Shown piece by piece: positions 9,304-17,840 of a stretch of DNA of 64,000 nucleotides. The notes beneath the pieces were generated by a model. That model did no database searches. It was not told the DNA's origin and saw only the letters and a program-made list of their open reading frames with translations. This stretch comes from Psychrobacillus antarcticus. GTDB taxonomy: Bacteria > Bacillota > Bacilli > Bacillales_A > Planococcaceae. The DNA is taken from NCBI RefSeq assembly GCF_029533155.1, contig NZ_JAIZDB010000018.1:1-64000 (forward strand). Direction: 5' to 3'. Both the position numbers and the translations under genes were made by a program. Position 1 is the stretch's first letter, and each line of letters opens with the position of its first letter.

Positions 9304-11490
9304 TTAATCTCCCAACGGAGAAACGATAGTTACAACGTATTCCGCTATTGCATCTATCTCTTCGGCTGTAAGTGTATCCTTAAATGATGGCATTGCACCT
9401 TTACCATTTGTAATTCGATCAAGGACGTCTTCTTTATTTTCTGCTACTTTACTATTTTGTAAGTTTGGACCATTGTGACCATTTGCGCCCTGGTCTCCAT
9501 GACAAGCAATACAACTATTTTTGTATGCAGTAAGCCCAGCATCGGCACTAACTGTTTCACCTGTCTCTTTTTCAGGAACTGGAGCTTTACCTTTAACTGA
9601 AGCATCAATCACTTGTCCTTCAGGTAAAGTTCCACCTAATTTAAATGTGTATATTTTATCTCCGTGTTTACTACCTGCAAGCGCATTACCTGCAGCATAA
9701 ATAGAAATATACTGTTCACCATCGATTTCATAAGTGACTGATGGCGCATTTGCACCTGCATCCATCATATATTCCCAAACTTGCTCGCCTGTTTTTGCAT
9801 CGAACGCGATTAAGCGCCCATCGTTATGACCAACAAATACTAGATTTCCAGCCGTTGTTAAGATACCGCTGTATGCTTGAGAATCCCAATTTTGTTGCCA
9901 CACAATTTTATTTGTTTTTACGTCCAAAGCAGTTACTGTTCCACGTTGTGGGGCATTCGATACTGGTTGCATTATACTACCAATATACATAGACCCTTCC
10001 TCATATGCTTCCTCTTCTTGCCTAGCAAAAGAAAAGTAAGTATCGTTTCCTAAAACATAGAATAGCTCCGTGTCTGGGTTATAAGCAGATGGCGGCCAGT
10101 TAGCACCACCGGCAGGTCCTGGTTTAAGTGTAATTGGTTCCTCCCAAAATGGAGTATAGATATCTCCTACTTGCCCTTCAAATTCATCCCCTAAATCACG
10201 ATCAATATCTTCTTGAGTAACACCTTGTGGAACAAATGCATCCCCAATAGGAATTGGTTGTGTAGCGGCTGTTTTTTGTTCAGCTAGTTGTGGAACTGGT
10301 TTTTCTTCAATTCCTACAAGTGGAGTCCCATCAGTACGATCTAAGAAATAAACCCAACCAGTTTTACCAGCTTGTCCTAGACCTTTACGCATTTCTCCAT
10401 CTTTTTCAACATCAAATAGAACAACTGGATTTGCCGGATCCATATCCCATATGTCATGATGCACTTCTTGGAAATGCCATACATAGTCCCCATTTTCGGC
10501 ATTTACTGCGACTACAGAGTTGGCGTAAAGGTTATCCCCTTCACGGTTACTTCCATCTAAATCTGGAGCAGTATTTCCAGTTGCAAAGTAAATGTACCCA
10601 AGCTCTGGATCGACTGAAGGAGTGTTCCAAACAGGTCCACCCCCGGTTAACCAAGCATCATTATCAGATGGCCAAGTATCTCCATCTATATCACCTGGTC
10701 CCGGAATTGTATAAAATCTCCATATTTCTGAACCTAGGTCTGAATCATATGCCATAACACGACCACGTATCCCATATTCTCCACCCGCAACACCTGTATA
10801 AACTTTACCGTTATAGTAAAGTGGTGCACTAGTAATCGTGTAGCCTTCTTCCCATTCAGCTACTTTAGATTCCCATAAGACTTCACCTGTTTTTTGATCA
10901 AGTGCTACTAAACGAGCATCAAGTAAACCCGTATATACTTTACCATCACCGACTGCCACCCCACGAGTTGTCCATCCACAGCATACTGTATCCATTTCTT
11001 GTGGAATATCTGGTGTATAGGCCCAAATTTGTTCACCTGTTTTAGCATCAATTGCGAAAACATCGTTAGCCCCAGTATTAATATACATAATTCCGTCCAC
11101 TACAAGTGGAGTGGCTTCGCCAGAATGTTTATTTTCTGCACCAGATCCTAAACTTGAAACCCAAGTTGGTTTTAAATCCCCAATATTTTCAGTAGTGATT
11201 TCGTTTAGCATGGAATAACGTCTGTTGAAGTAATCTCCACCATTCGTAGTCCATTCATTAGTCGCATATTCTACCTCTATATCTGGTCGAGATGGACTAG
11301 GTGCTTCTTTACCATCAGTTTTTGAACCATCTTTGTCATCCTCGACAACAACTTTTTCTACATCTGAAACCCCTTGGTCTGCTACTTCCTCTTCGTCTTC
11401 ACTAGCTAAAAAATATAGACCAAAGATTATTACAAAAGTAATAATCGAACCAATAAAGATTTGTTTCCAGACTGAACTTTCTTTCCTCAT
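9304..11490 (-). CDS. Membrane-anchored PQQ-dependent alcohol-type dehydrogenase with C-terminal cytochrome c (copy 1)
   Basis: 728 residues from ATG 11490 (GGGGG 8 nt upstream). One N-terminal membrane helix (about 9-28) and an acidic linker lead into an eight-bladed quinoprotein propeller, then a class I cytochrome c domain with heme motif CIACH (660-664) and likely axial Met at about 700. PQQ-site features are vicinal Cys170-Cys171 (CCGWTTRG), Glu238 (GGEYGIRG), Asn306 (ATGNTAPD) and catalytic Asp349 in HHDIWDMDP. The extra Asp351 two residues on is the residue typical of lanthanide-binding enzymes. The likely role is to oxidise an alcohol outside the membrane and pass electrons to the respiratory chain. 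The substrate is unknown. No PQQ synthesis gene is in the window. Confidence 0.88.
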   Translation of the reverse strand: MRKESSVWKQIFIGSIITFVIIFGLYFLASEDEEEVADQGVSDVEKVVVEDDKDGSKTDGKEAPSPSRPDIEVEYATNEWTTNGGDYFNRRYSMLNEITTENIGDLKPTWVSSLGSGAENKHSGEATPLVVDGIMYINTGANDVFAIDAKTGEQIWAYTPDIPQEMDTVCCGWTTRGVAVGDGKVYTGLLDARLVALDQKTGEVLWESKVAEWEEGYTITSAPLYYNGKVYTGVAGGEYGIRGRVMAYDSDLGSEIWRFYTIPGPGDIDGDTWPSDNDAWLTGGGPVWNTPSVDPELGYIYFATGNTAPDLDGSNREGDNLYANSVVAVNAENGDYVWHFQEVHHDIWDMDPANPVVLFDVEKDGEMRKGLGQAGKTGWVYFLDRTDGTPLVGIEEKPVPQLAEQKTAATQPIPIGDAFVPQGVTQEDIDRDLGDEFEGQVGDIYTPFWEEPITLKPGPAGGANWPPSAYNPDTELFYVLGNDTYFSFARQEEEAYEEGSMYIGSIMQPVSNAPQRGTVTALDVKTNKIVWQQNWDSQAYSGILTTAGNLVFVGHNDGRLIAFDAKTGEQVWEYMMDAGANAPSVTYEIDGEQYISIYAAGNALAGSKHGDKIYTFKLGGTLPEGQVIDASVKGKAPVPEKETGETVSADAGLTAYKNSCIACHGDQGANGHNGPNLQNSKVAENKEDVLDRITNGKGAMPSFKDTLTAEEIDAIAEYVVTIVSPLGD

Positions 11491-11536
11491 ACTAAGTACC
11501 CCCATAGTTCACATTTTAGACATAATTTACAAACCT

Positions 11537-11566
11537 ATTATACTCCTACTAATTTACTAATGGCAA
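11537..11566 (-). promoter_or_regulatory. Candidate sigma-A promoter of quinohemoprotein copy 1
   Basis: TTGCCA, an 18-base spacer and a consensus TATAAT lie about 47 bp upstream of the start codon. The two paralogs therefore appear to be transcribed separately. Confidence 0.6.
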
Positions 11567-11657
11567 TATAAATCAGATTATTTTTACAATAGTTGTTAAC
11601 GATTACATTTCTGTAGGGAAATAAAAAAGTGGCTGGGACGGAAGTAGCCTCAATCAA

Positions 11658-11690
11658 TGAAAAAAGTGAAATCGCAAAGGCAATTTCACT
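11658..11690 (-). terminator. Terminator after quinohemoprotein copy 2
   Basis: GTGAAATTGC pairs with GCGATTTCAC around a 4-base loop and is followed on the minus strand by TTTTTTC. It separates the transcription units of the two paralogs. Confidence 0.8.
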
Positions 11691-11757
11691 TTCTTCATTT
11701 TATTATAATATGGACATGGGCTTTTCCTCTTGCCTGTATTGTCCCTTCTCTTTTGAT

Positions 11758-14019
11758 TTATTTTTTATCGTCTAGCTTAGAAACGATAGTTGCAACGTAT
11801 TCTGCTATTGCATCTATCTCTTCTGCTGTAAGTGTATCCTTAAATGATGGCATTGCACCTTTACCATTTGTAATTCGGTCAAGAACGTCTTCTTTATTTT
11901 CTGCTACTTTACTATTTTGTAAGTTTGGGCCATTGTGACCATTTGCGCCTTGGTCTCCATGACAAGCAATACAACTATTTTTGTATGCAGTAAGCCCAGC
12001 ATCGGCACTAACTGTTTCACCTGTCTCTTTTTCAGGAACTGGAGCTTTACCTTTAGCTGAAGCATCAATCACTTGCCCTTCAGGTAAAGTTCCTCCCAAT
12101 TTAAATGTGTAAATTTTGTCGCCGTGCGTTGTTCCAGCAAGGGCATTACCTGCAGCATAGATTGAAATATACTGTTCACCATCTATTTCATAAGTGACAG
12201 ATGGAGCATTTGCACCTGCATCCATCATATATTCCCAAACTTGCTCCCCTGTTTTCGCATCAAATGCGATTAAACGTCCGTCGTTATGACCAACAAATAC
12301 TAGATTTCCAGCCGTAGTTAAGACTCCACTATAAGCTAGGGCATCCCAATTTTGTTGCCAAGCAATTTTATTAGTTTTTACATCAATTGCAGTAACTGTC
12401 CCTCTTGTTGGTGCATTTTGAACTGGTCCAAAAACGCTTCCAAAATAAGCGTCACCTTCCTTAAACTCACTTAATTCACTTCTTTCAAATGACATGTAGT
12501 GATCATTACCTAATACATAATAATACTCAGTATCAGGATTGTATGCGGAAGGTGGCCAGTTTGCTCCTCCAAACGGTCCGGGTTTAAGTGTTACTGGTAC
12601 ATCCCAAAACGGAGTAAAAATACTACCAATTTCACCTGTAAATGCAGGGTCTAAATCGTTTTTCACGTCTTCTTCCGTTACACCTTGTGGGACAAATGAA
12701 TCCCCGACTGGAAACGGTTGAGTAGCAGCTGTTTTTTGACGCTCATCTTGTGGCACTGGTTTTTCTTCAATCCCAACTAATGGTGTTCCATCTGCACGAT
12801 CTAGGAGATAAACCCAACCAGTTTTACCCGCTTGCCCAAGACCTTTACGCATATCTCCGTCCATTTCTACATCAAATAAAATAACTGGGCTAGTAGGATC
12901 CATATCCCAAATATCATGATGTACTTCTTGGAAATGCCATACATAATCCCCATTTTCCGCATTCACCGCAACGATAGAGTTCGCATATAGATTATCTCCC
13001 TCTCGGTTACTACCGTCTAAATCTGGAGCAGTATTTCCAGTTGCAAAGTAAATGTACCCAAGCTCTGGATCGACTGCCGGTGTGTTCCATACTGGTCCTC
13101 CACCAGTTAACCAAGCATCGTTATCAGAAGGCCAAGTATCCCCATTAATATCTCCTGGACCTGGTATTGTATAAAAACGCCACACCTCAAAGCCTAAATC
13201 AGCATCATATGCCATCACTCGGCCTCGAATTCCATACTCTCCACCAGACACCCCTGTATAGACTTTTCCATTGTAATAAAGTGGTGCACTAGTAATGGTA
13301 TAACCCTCTTCCCACTCTGCTACCACTGTTTCCCATAGTAATTCACCAGTTTTTTGGTCAAGTGCGATTAAGCGAGCATCAAGTAATCCCACGTATACTC
13401 TACCATCACCAACGGCAACACCTCGTGTTGTCCATCCGCAACATACTGTATCCATCTCTTGTGGAATATCTGGTTTATATGCCCAGATTTGTTCCCCTGT
13501 TTTTGCGTCTATTGCAAATACGTCATTTGCTCCCGTTGCAATATACATGACACCATCCACTACTAGTGGAGTTGCTTCACCTGAGTATTTACCTTCTGCT
13601 CCGGATCCTCCTAAGCTACTAACCCAAGTAGGTTTTAGATCTCCAATATTTTCTGTAGTAACTTGGTTTAGCATGGAATAACGTCTGTTGTAGTAATCTC
13701 CACCATGTGTTGTCCATTCTGTTGAAGCATACTTTACTTTTTCATCTGGATTAGATGGACTAGGTACAACTTTGGTTTCTTTTTCTGGTTCTTCTTTCTC
13801 TGGTTCTTCTTTCTCCGGTTCTTCTTTCTCTGGTTCTTCTTTCTCTGTTTCTTCTTTCTCTGCTACTTCTTTTACTATTATGCTTGCATATGGAACTTCT
13901 TCGTTCCCTCCACCCAAGTTTTCAAAACTTACTACTAGATATATCATAAACAAAGCTACAAGTGTAATTAATGTACCTATAAATATTAGTGCGGATACCG
14001 ATAACCCTTTAATTTTCAT
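11758..14019 (-). CDS. Membrane-anchored PQQ-dependent alcohol-type dehydrogenase with C-terminal cytochrome c (copy 2)
   Basis: 753 residues, same architecture as the downstream paralog: N-terminal membrane helix (about 10-32), linker, quinoprotein propeller and cytochrome c. Corresponding residues are Cys193-Cys194, Glu261, Asn329, Asp372 and Asp374 (IWDMDP), and heme CIACH at 683-687. The linker (about 52-82) is a run of EKEEP repeats. The last few hundred bases are nearly identical to copy 1 while the propeller parts differ more, for example around residues 430-520 of copy 2. The ribosome binding site is GGAAGGAGAG. The substrate is unknown. The electron acceptor is presumably a membrane oxidase, via the fused cytochrome. 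Confidence 0.88.
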   Translation of the reverse strand: MKIKGLSVSALIFIGTLITLVALFMIYLVVSFENLGGGNEEVPYASIIVKEVAEKEETEKEEPEKEEPEKEEPEKEEPEKETKVVPSPSNPDEKVKYASTEWTTHGGDYYNRRYSMLNQVTTENIGDLKPTWVSSLGGSGAEGKYSGEATPLVVDGVMYIATGANDVFAIDAKTGEQIWAYKPDIPQEMDTVCCGWTTRGVAVGDGRVYVGLLDARLIALDQKTGELLWETVVAEWEEGYTITSAPLYYNGKVYTGVSGGEYGIRGRVMAYDADLGFEVWRFYTIPGPGDINGDTWPSDNDAWLTGGGPVWNTPAVDPELGYIYFATGNTAPDLDGSNREGDNLYANSIVAVNAENGDYVWHFQEVHHDIWDMDPTSPVILFDVEMDGDMRKGLGQAGKTGWVYLLDRADGTPLVGIEEKPVPQDERQKTAATQPFPVGDSFVPQGVTEEDVKNDLDPAFTGEIGSIFTPFWDVPVTLKPGPFGGANWPPSAYNPDTEYYYVLGNDHYMSFERSELSEFKEGDAYFGSVFGPVQNAPTRGTVTAIDVKTNKIAWQQNWDALAYSGVLTTAGNLVFVGHNDGRLIAFDAKTGEQVWEYMMDAGANAPSVTYEIDGEQYISIYAAGNALAGTTHGDKIYTFKLGGTLPEGQVIDASAKGKAPVPEKETGETVSADAGLTAYKNSCIACHGDQGANGHNGPNLQNSKVAENKEDVLDRITNGKGAMPSFKDTLTAEEIDAIAEYVATIVSKLDDKK
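13786..13860. repeat. 15-bp in-frame tandem repeat in the quinoprotein linker
   Basis: Five 15-bp units of the type TGGTTCTTCTTTCTC (plus strand) encode the EKEEP pentapeptide run between the membrane anchor and the propeller of copy 2. The unit is a multiple of three, so copy number can change without loss of frame. Confidence 0.85.
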
Positions 14020-14109
14020 CTGACTCTCCTTCCAATCTATTAATAAATCCTAGTTAAATAGTTTATGTTTCAAATTTTGAAGAAATGCCGTCCCTTTTAT
14101 ATTCTGAGA

Positions 14110-14148
14110 CAAAAAAAACTGCTCAAGAGTTTAGGCTCTTGAACAGTT
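14110..14148 (-). terminator. Terminator after the aminotransferase gene
   Basis: ACTGTTCAAGAG pairs with CTCTTGAGCAGT (one mismatch), followed on the minus strand by TTTTTTTGTC. Confidence 0.9.
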
Positions 14149-14161
14149 TGCTTATCAAATC

Positions 14162-15442
14162 TTATTTAGTTAAATCCTTGCAGCCTTCATAAATCAGATC
14201 AAATAACGCTTGAATGTCGTTTTCTTCTACACTGGAGAACGCTACACGGATGTCTGTTTTATTGCTTGCGATTACACCTACACCATATTGATCGAGTAAA
14301 TGCAGTCGTAACGTTTCAGCATCGATGGTATTTAACTTCAAGCACATGAAGTATCCTGAGTTAAATGGATAATAAGTCCAATGCTGTGCGAATTTTTCAT
14401 CCGCAAGGACTTGCTTCGTTTTTACAGCTCGACCAAGCATGATTTGGAATTTCTCTTCTTTTTCTTGTAAAAACTCTTCGGATTGAAGTGACTCCAAAAT
14501 AATCGTTTGAGAAATATGAGATCCACTGGAAACAGTTCCACGAATAATACCCTTCGTTTTTTGCTCTAAAGCATCTAATGTCTCGGGAGCCGCTGCATAC
14601 GTGATGAACCCAACGCGTAAACCCCAAACATAATTTTCTTTCGTGGCACCATCAATTTTTACTGGCAGGATATTTACATGGCTATCAGCTAATAAACCGA
14701 ACAAAGATTCTTTAATAGAATCCTCATAAAATAATCCGAAATATGCATCATCTAGTAAAACAACTAATTTCAAGCCACCTTCAGCAGCATCCTTCAACAC
14801 CTGAACGGTTGCTTCTGCTTCTTCTACAGAAGGGGTAAAACCGGTAGGATTGTTAGGGAAGTTTAACAAAACAATCGCTTTTTCCGTTTGCTTCGCAAGT
14901 GTTTCACGGAAAGCATCTACATGGAAACCACCAGCTTCATTGAATAAAGGGAACGTTTCGACACGGCCGCCTCTTCTTATTTGGAATACCGTATTATAAT
15001 TACCCCAGTATTGCTGTGGTGTTACTAACACATCTCCAGCATCCATAAACAAATCTGCTGCGATACTTAAGCCATGTGTTAGTGCACTAGTTACAATCGG
15101 TCTACCAATCGATTTGCCTTTCATCGATGGGTTCTCTACCAATAGCTTATCTTTCCATAACGAACGTAAAGCCTCTTTACCTTGAGGAGCTGCATATGGA
15201 TATATATCACTTGGTTTATAATCTAATTTCTTTTGAATATGACGGAAATGCATCGGTTCGCCATTCTCCGTTGCAATACCTATTGTAGCATTAAATCGAT
15301 GTGCTTTTTTTCCTGCTTCCGCACTTTGACTTAAAATTCCTTTTGGATAGTACAAATTTTTACCTAAATCCGATAACATATCGTAAATTGCAGGATTTTC
15401 TTTTTGTATTTTCTCGTTTAATTGCGTTGCTAAAGCATTCAT
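14162..15442 (-). CDS. PLP-dependent aminotransferase, class I/II fold
   Basis: 426 residues. The fold-type I pattern is clear: YPYAAPQGKEALRSLW, ITSALTHGLSIAAD, LLNFPNNPTGF (PLP ring contact), VLLDDAYFG (Asp for the pyridine nitrogen) and a Schiff-base lysine in DGATKENYVWGLRVG. It probably acts on an acidic or aromatic amino acid, but the substrate cannot be read from sequence. ATG 15442 follows GGAGGT. It stands alone, with its own terminator. Confidence 0.85.
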   Translation of the reverse strand: MNALATQLNEKIQKENPAIYDMLSDLGKNLYYPKGILSQSAEAGKKAHRFNATIGIATENGEPMHFRHIQKKLDYKPSDIYPYAAPQGKEALRSLWKDKLLVENPSMKGKSIGRPIVTSALTHGLSIAADLFMDAGDVLVTPQQYWGNYNTVFQIRRGGRVETFPLFNEAGGFHVDAFRETLAKQTEKAIVLLNFPNNPTGFTPSVEEAEATVQVLKDAAEGGLKLVVLLDDAYFGLFYEDSIKESLFGLLADSHVNILPVKIDGATKENYVWGLRVGFITYAAAPETLDALEQKTKGIIRGTVSSGSHISQTIILESLQSEEFLQEKEEKFQIMLGRAVKTKQVLADEKFAQHWTYYPFNSGYFMCLKLNTIDAETLRLHLLDQYGVGVIASNKTDIRVAFSSVEENDIQALFDLIYEGCKDLTK

Positions 15443-15533
15443 CTATTAGTACCTCCATAATATTTGATTTAAAAGTATTGTACTCTATTTAACTAAAGTA
15501 TTATACCCTTTGAAGAAATATATTGTTCTACCC

Positions 15534-16292
15534 TCATCCCTGCTTCAACTCTAAAATGATAGGGCAATGATCACTTCCAAGTACAAGAGAATCGATAGAA
15601 GCATCCTTTAATAAAGCCGCAAGTTTTTCTGACGCAATAAAATAATCAATTCTCCAGCCAATATTACGCTCTCTTACCGTATTCATATAGGACCACCAAC
15701 TATAGGCACCTTCTGTATCCGGATAAAAATAACGAAATGTATCTACAAATCCTTCTGCAAGTAAATCTGTCATTTTGCCACGTTCTTGTTCTGTAAACCC
15801 TGAGTTACCTCTATTAGATTTAGCGTTTTTCAAATCTAATTCGCCATGAGCCACGTTTAAATCCCCACACATAATTACAGGCTTTATAGCATTAAGTGTT
15901 ATTAAGTAAGTACGCATTTCATCTTCCCATTCCAGTCGATATGGAAGTCTTGTTAGATCTCGTTTAGCATTCGGAGTGTATACATTCACCAAGTAAAATT
16001 GATCATACTCCAGCGTAATAATTCTACCTTCGTCATCTGAAACGTTATCACCAACACCATATTTAACAGAAATCGGTTTTATCTTCGTAAAAATTGCAGT
16101 ACCAGAATAGCCCTTTTTCAAGGCATAATTCCAATACTGTTCATAGCCGTCTAGGGGTAGCTCAATTTGGCCAGCTTGCAGCTTTGTTTCTTGCAAACAA
16201 AAAATATCAGCGTTTACTTCATTAAAATATTCGAGAAATCCTTTTTTCACGCAGGCTCTTATGCCATTCACATTCCATGAAACCAACTTCAT
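15534..16292 (-). CDS. exoA: Exodeoxyribonuclease III / AP endonuclease
   Basis: 252 residues, the exact length of the B. subtilis enzyme. It incises DNA at abasic sites and removes 3' blocks in base-excision repair. Motifs in order are SWNVNGIRA (7-13), CLQETKLQ with the metal-binding Glu, GDLNVAH, and the C-terminal GSDHCPI with the catalytic Asp-His pair. The start is set by GGAGG eight bases upstream. Confidence 0.97.
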   Translation of the reverse strand: MKLVSWNVNGIRACVKKGFLEYFNEVNADIFCLQETKLQAGQIELPLDGYEQYWNYALKKGYSGTAIFTKIKPISVKYGVGDNVSDDEGRIITLEYDQFYLVNVYTPNAKRDLTRLPYRLEWEDEMRTYLITLNAIKPVIMCGDLNVAHGELDLKNAKSNRGNSGFTEQERGKMTDLLAEGFVDTFRYFYPDTEGAYSWWSYMNTVRERNIGWRIDYFIASEKLAALLKDASIDSLVLGSDHCPIILELKQG

Positions 16293-16548
16293 TTTATATC
16301 CTCCAAGATAGAAACTTATGTAACTAGTTTTATGTTAATTATAACAAAGTGTTATCTCTTTTAAAAACAATGAGTAGGCAAGCAATGGGAACTTTTATAA
16401 CTCCAGAGTTATGCTGATTAATATATCAATCCTCTTTTGGTTAAGAATTCTGTCAATCTAGCATATATTGGTTGCTAGATTGGGTTTCTATTTAGTGAGA
16501 AAAAGGGTACTTTATAAATAAGAGAATAGTAGAGGAAGTGTCGAATAT

Positions 16549-17388
16549 ATGGATGTATCATTAAAATCATCCGGGCCAAAACATAAAATGAGAGAAGCGA
16601 AACCTTGGGTACGACGCTTTGGTCGCTTCGGTTATATGACTATAGGTATTGTGTATGGAATGATCGGCATTCTCGCAGCTTTAGCTGCATTTGGACCCCG
16701 AGGAGAGATGACCGGAACGTCTGGTGTACTACAATCAATCTCTGAAATACCATTCGGGGAAATTGCTTTATGGATTATTGGAATAGGTTTATTCGGTTAT
16801 ATCCTCTGGGTTTTTATATTAGCAATTAAAGATCCTAATAATATAGGAACTGATGTACAAGGTCTAATAAAAAGAACGAGTTACTTCATTAGTGGAGTCA
16901 TTTATGCAAATTTATCATATGGAGCTATAAAACTGGCGAGCCATACGGGAAATGCTGGTAATAGTGAATCAGAGAAAAACGTTTCCATTAAGTTACTGGA
17001 ACAACCATTTGGTATATGGTTAGTTGGAATAGTTGGTGCAATAATTATTGGATGTGGTGCTTTCGAACTTTATAGTGGTATTAAAGAGAAATTCATGTCT
17101 GAATTCAAAACCTATGAAATGAATGGTATGGAACGAAATGTTGCTAGAATAACAGGGAAAATTGGTCTTATTTCAAGAGGGACTGTTATAAGTATGATCG
17201 GATTTTTCTTTATTCGCACAGCATATACTAATAATTCCGAAGAATCTAAAGGGTTTGGGGGTGCTTTGACAGAGTTAGCAAACCAGCCCTTCGGAAAGTT
17301 TTTGCTAGCTATAGTAGCAATTGGACTAATTTTATATGGTGTCTATCAGATTATCCGCGGACGCTATCAACGTATGAATTTGGGTTAG
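16549..17388 (+). CDS. DUF1206 domain membrane protein
   Basis: 279 residues arranged as three repeats of about 80, each starting with a basic-aromatic-Gly pattern (RRFGRFGYMTIG, KRTSYFISGVIY, GKIGLISRGTVI) and holding two membrane helices, six in all. This is the DUF1206 pattern. The function is unknown. A hairpin lies at 16453-16484. GTTTCT, 15 bases, GGGTAC upstream of the start loosely resembles a sigma-B promoter, which would suggest stress induction; that is a weak inference. A terminator follows at 17474-17510. Confidence 0.82.
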   Translation: MDVSLKSSGPKHKMREAKPWVRRFGRFGYMTIGIVYGMIGILAALAAFGPRGEMTGTSGVLQSISEIPFGEIALWIIGIGLFGYILWVFILAIKDPNNIGTDVQGLIKRTSYFISGVIYANLSYGAIKLASHTGNAGNSESEKNVSIKLLEQPFGIWLVGIVGAIIIGCGAFELYSGIKEKFMSEFKTYEMNGMERNVARITGKIGLISRGTVISMIGFFFIRTAYTNNSEESKGFGGALTELANQPFGKFLLAIVAIGLILYGVYQIIRGRYQRMNLG

Positions 17389-17469
17389 AATAAATCTACT
17401 ACTAAAAAACGTTAAACATTTCGATATTAGTATGAACCCCACAAAATATAATCGAAGCAAGCTATCCAT

Positions 17470-17514
17470 AAAAAATGACTATCCAATCGATTTACGATCA
17501 GATAGTCATTTTAA
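17470..17514. terminator. Bidirectional terminator between DUF1206 gene and small membrane peptide gene
   Basis: AATGACTATC and GATAGTCATT form a perfect 10-bp stem with a 17-base loop. There are A-runs before it and TTTTAAT after it, so it can serve both converging genes. Confidence 0.8.
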
Positions 17515-17532
17515 TATGGATAAATCACTCTT

Positions 17533-17634
17533 TTATTTTTTAGACATCTTCAATAACACAAATATTGCGATAGCCAGTGCAAATAACCCAAACAAAATAA
17601 CCAATGAGATAGCTCCAAATGCAAATAAGCTCAT
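17533..17634 (-). CDS. Small single-span membrane peptide, 33 residues
   Basis: A short gene: ATG 17634 follows a strong AAGGGGGT ribosome binding site at 7 bases and runs 33 codons to TAA. The peptide is one hydrophobic helix (about residues 4-28, LFGLFALAIAIFVLL) with a short basic end, KMSKK. The strong start signal and a terminator just downstream support a real gene. I do not recognise a family. Confidence 0.6.
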   Translation of the reverse strand: MSLFAFGAISLVILFGLFALAIAIFVLLKMSKK

Positions 17635-17735
17635 ATGTATACCCCCTTAGTTGCTTCTATTCCTCTATTATATTTCTTTATTGGAATTACACAAGGAGGC
17701 CACATGTTAATGGACAAAAGGTACGAGCACCAGGA

Positions 17736-17840
17736 GTGTATGCTGAACGCCCGACAGTTTGCCCTATCCGCCCGCAATCGATTATGCGCCCACTCTTCCC
17801 TTTATACGACCGTTTCACTTTGTCATCGTCCTATATCATT
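17736..17840. repeat. Degenerate short tandem array, TATNCGNCC type
   Basis: Units TATCCGCCC (17765), TATGCGCCC (17783), TATACGACC (17803) and TCATCGTCC (17823) recur every 18-20 bp, with a weaker unit near 17739. It ends at the 3' end of the RclA-like gene. It is less regular than the 21-bp arrays at 9.1, 30.5 and 36.3 kb but similar in kind. I see no gene here. Confidence 0.45.

Noticed and set aside
10290-10757. 155-codon plus-strand frame inside quinohemoprotein copy 1
   Set aside because: Antisense shadow of a clear gene with implausible composition (Leu/His/Tyr-rich).
13772-14023. Plus-strand frame with repeated SSFSG
   Set aside because: Antisense reading of the EKEEP repeat and membrane anchor of copy 2.
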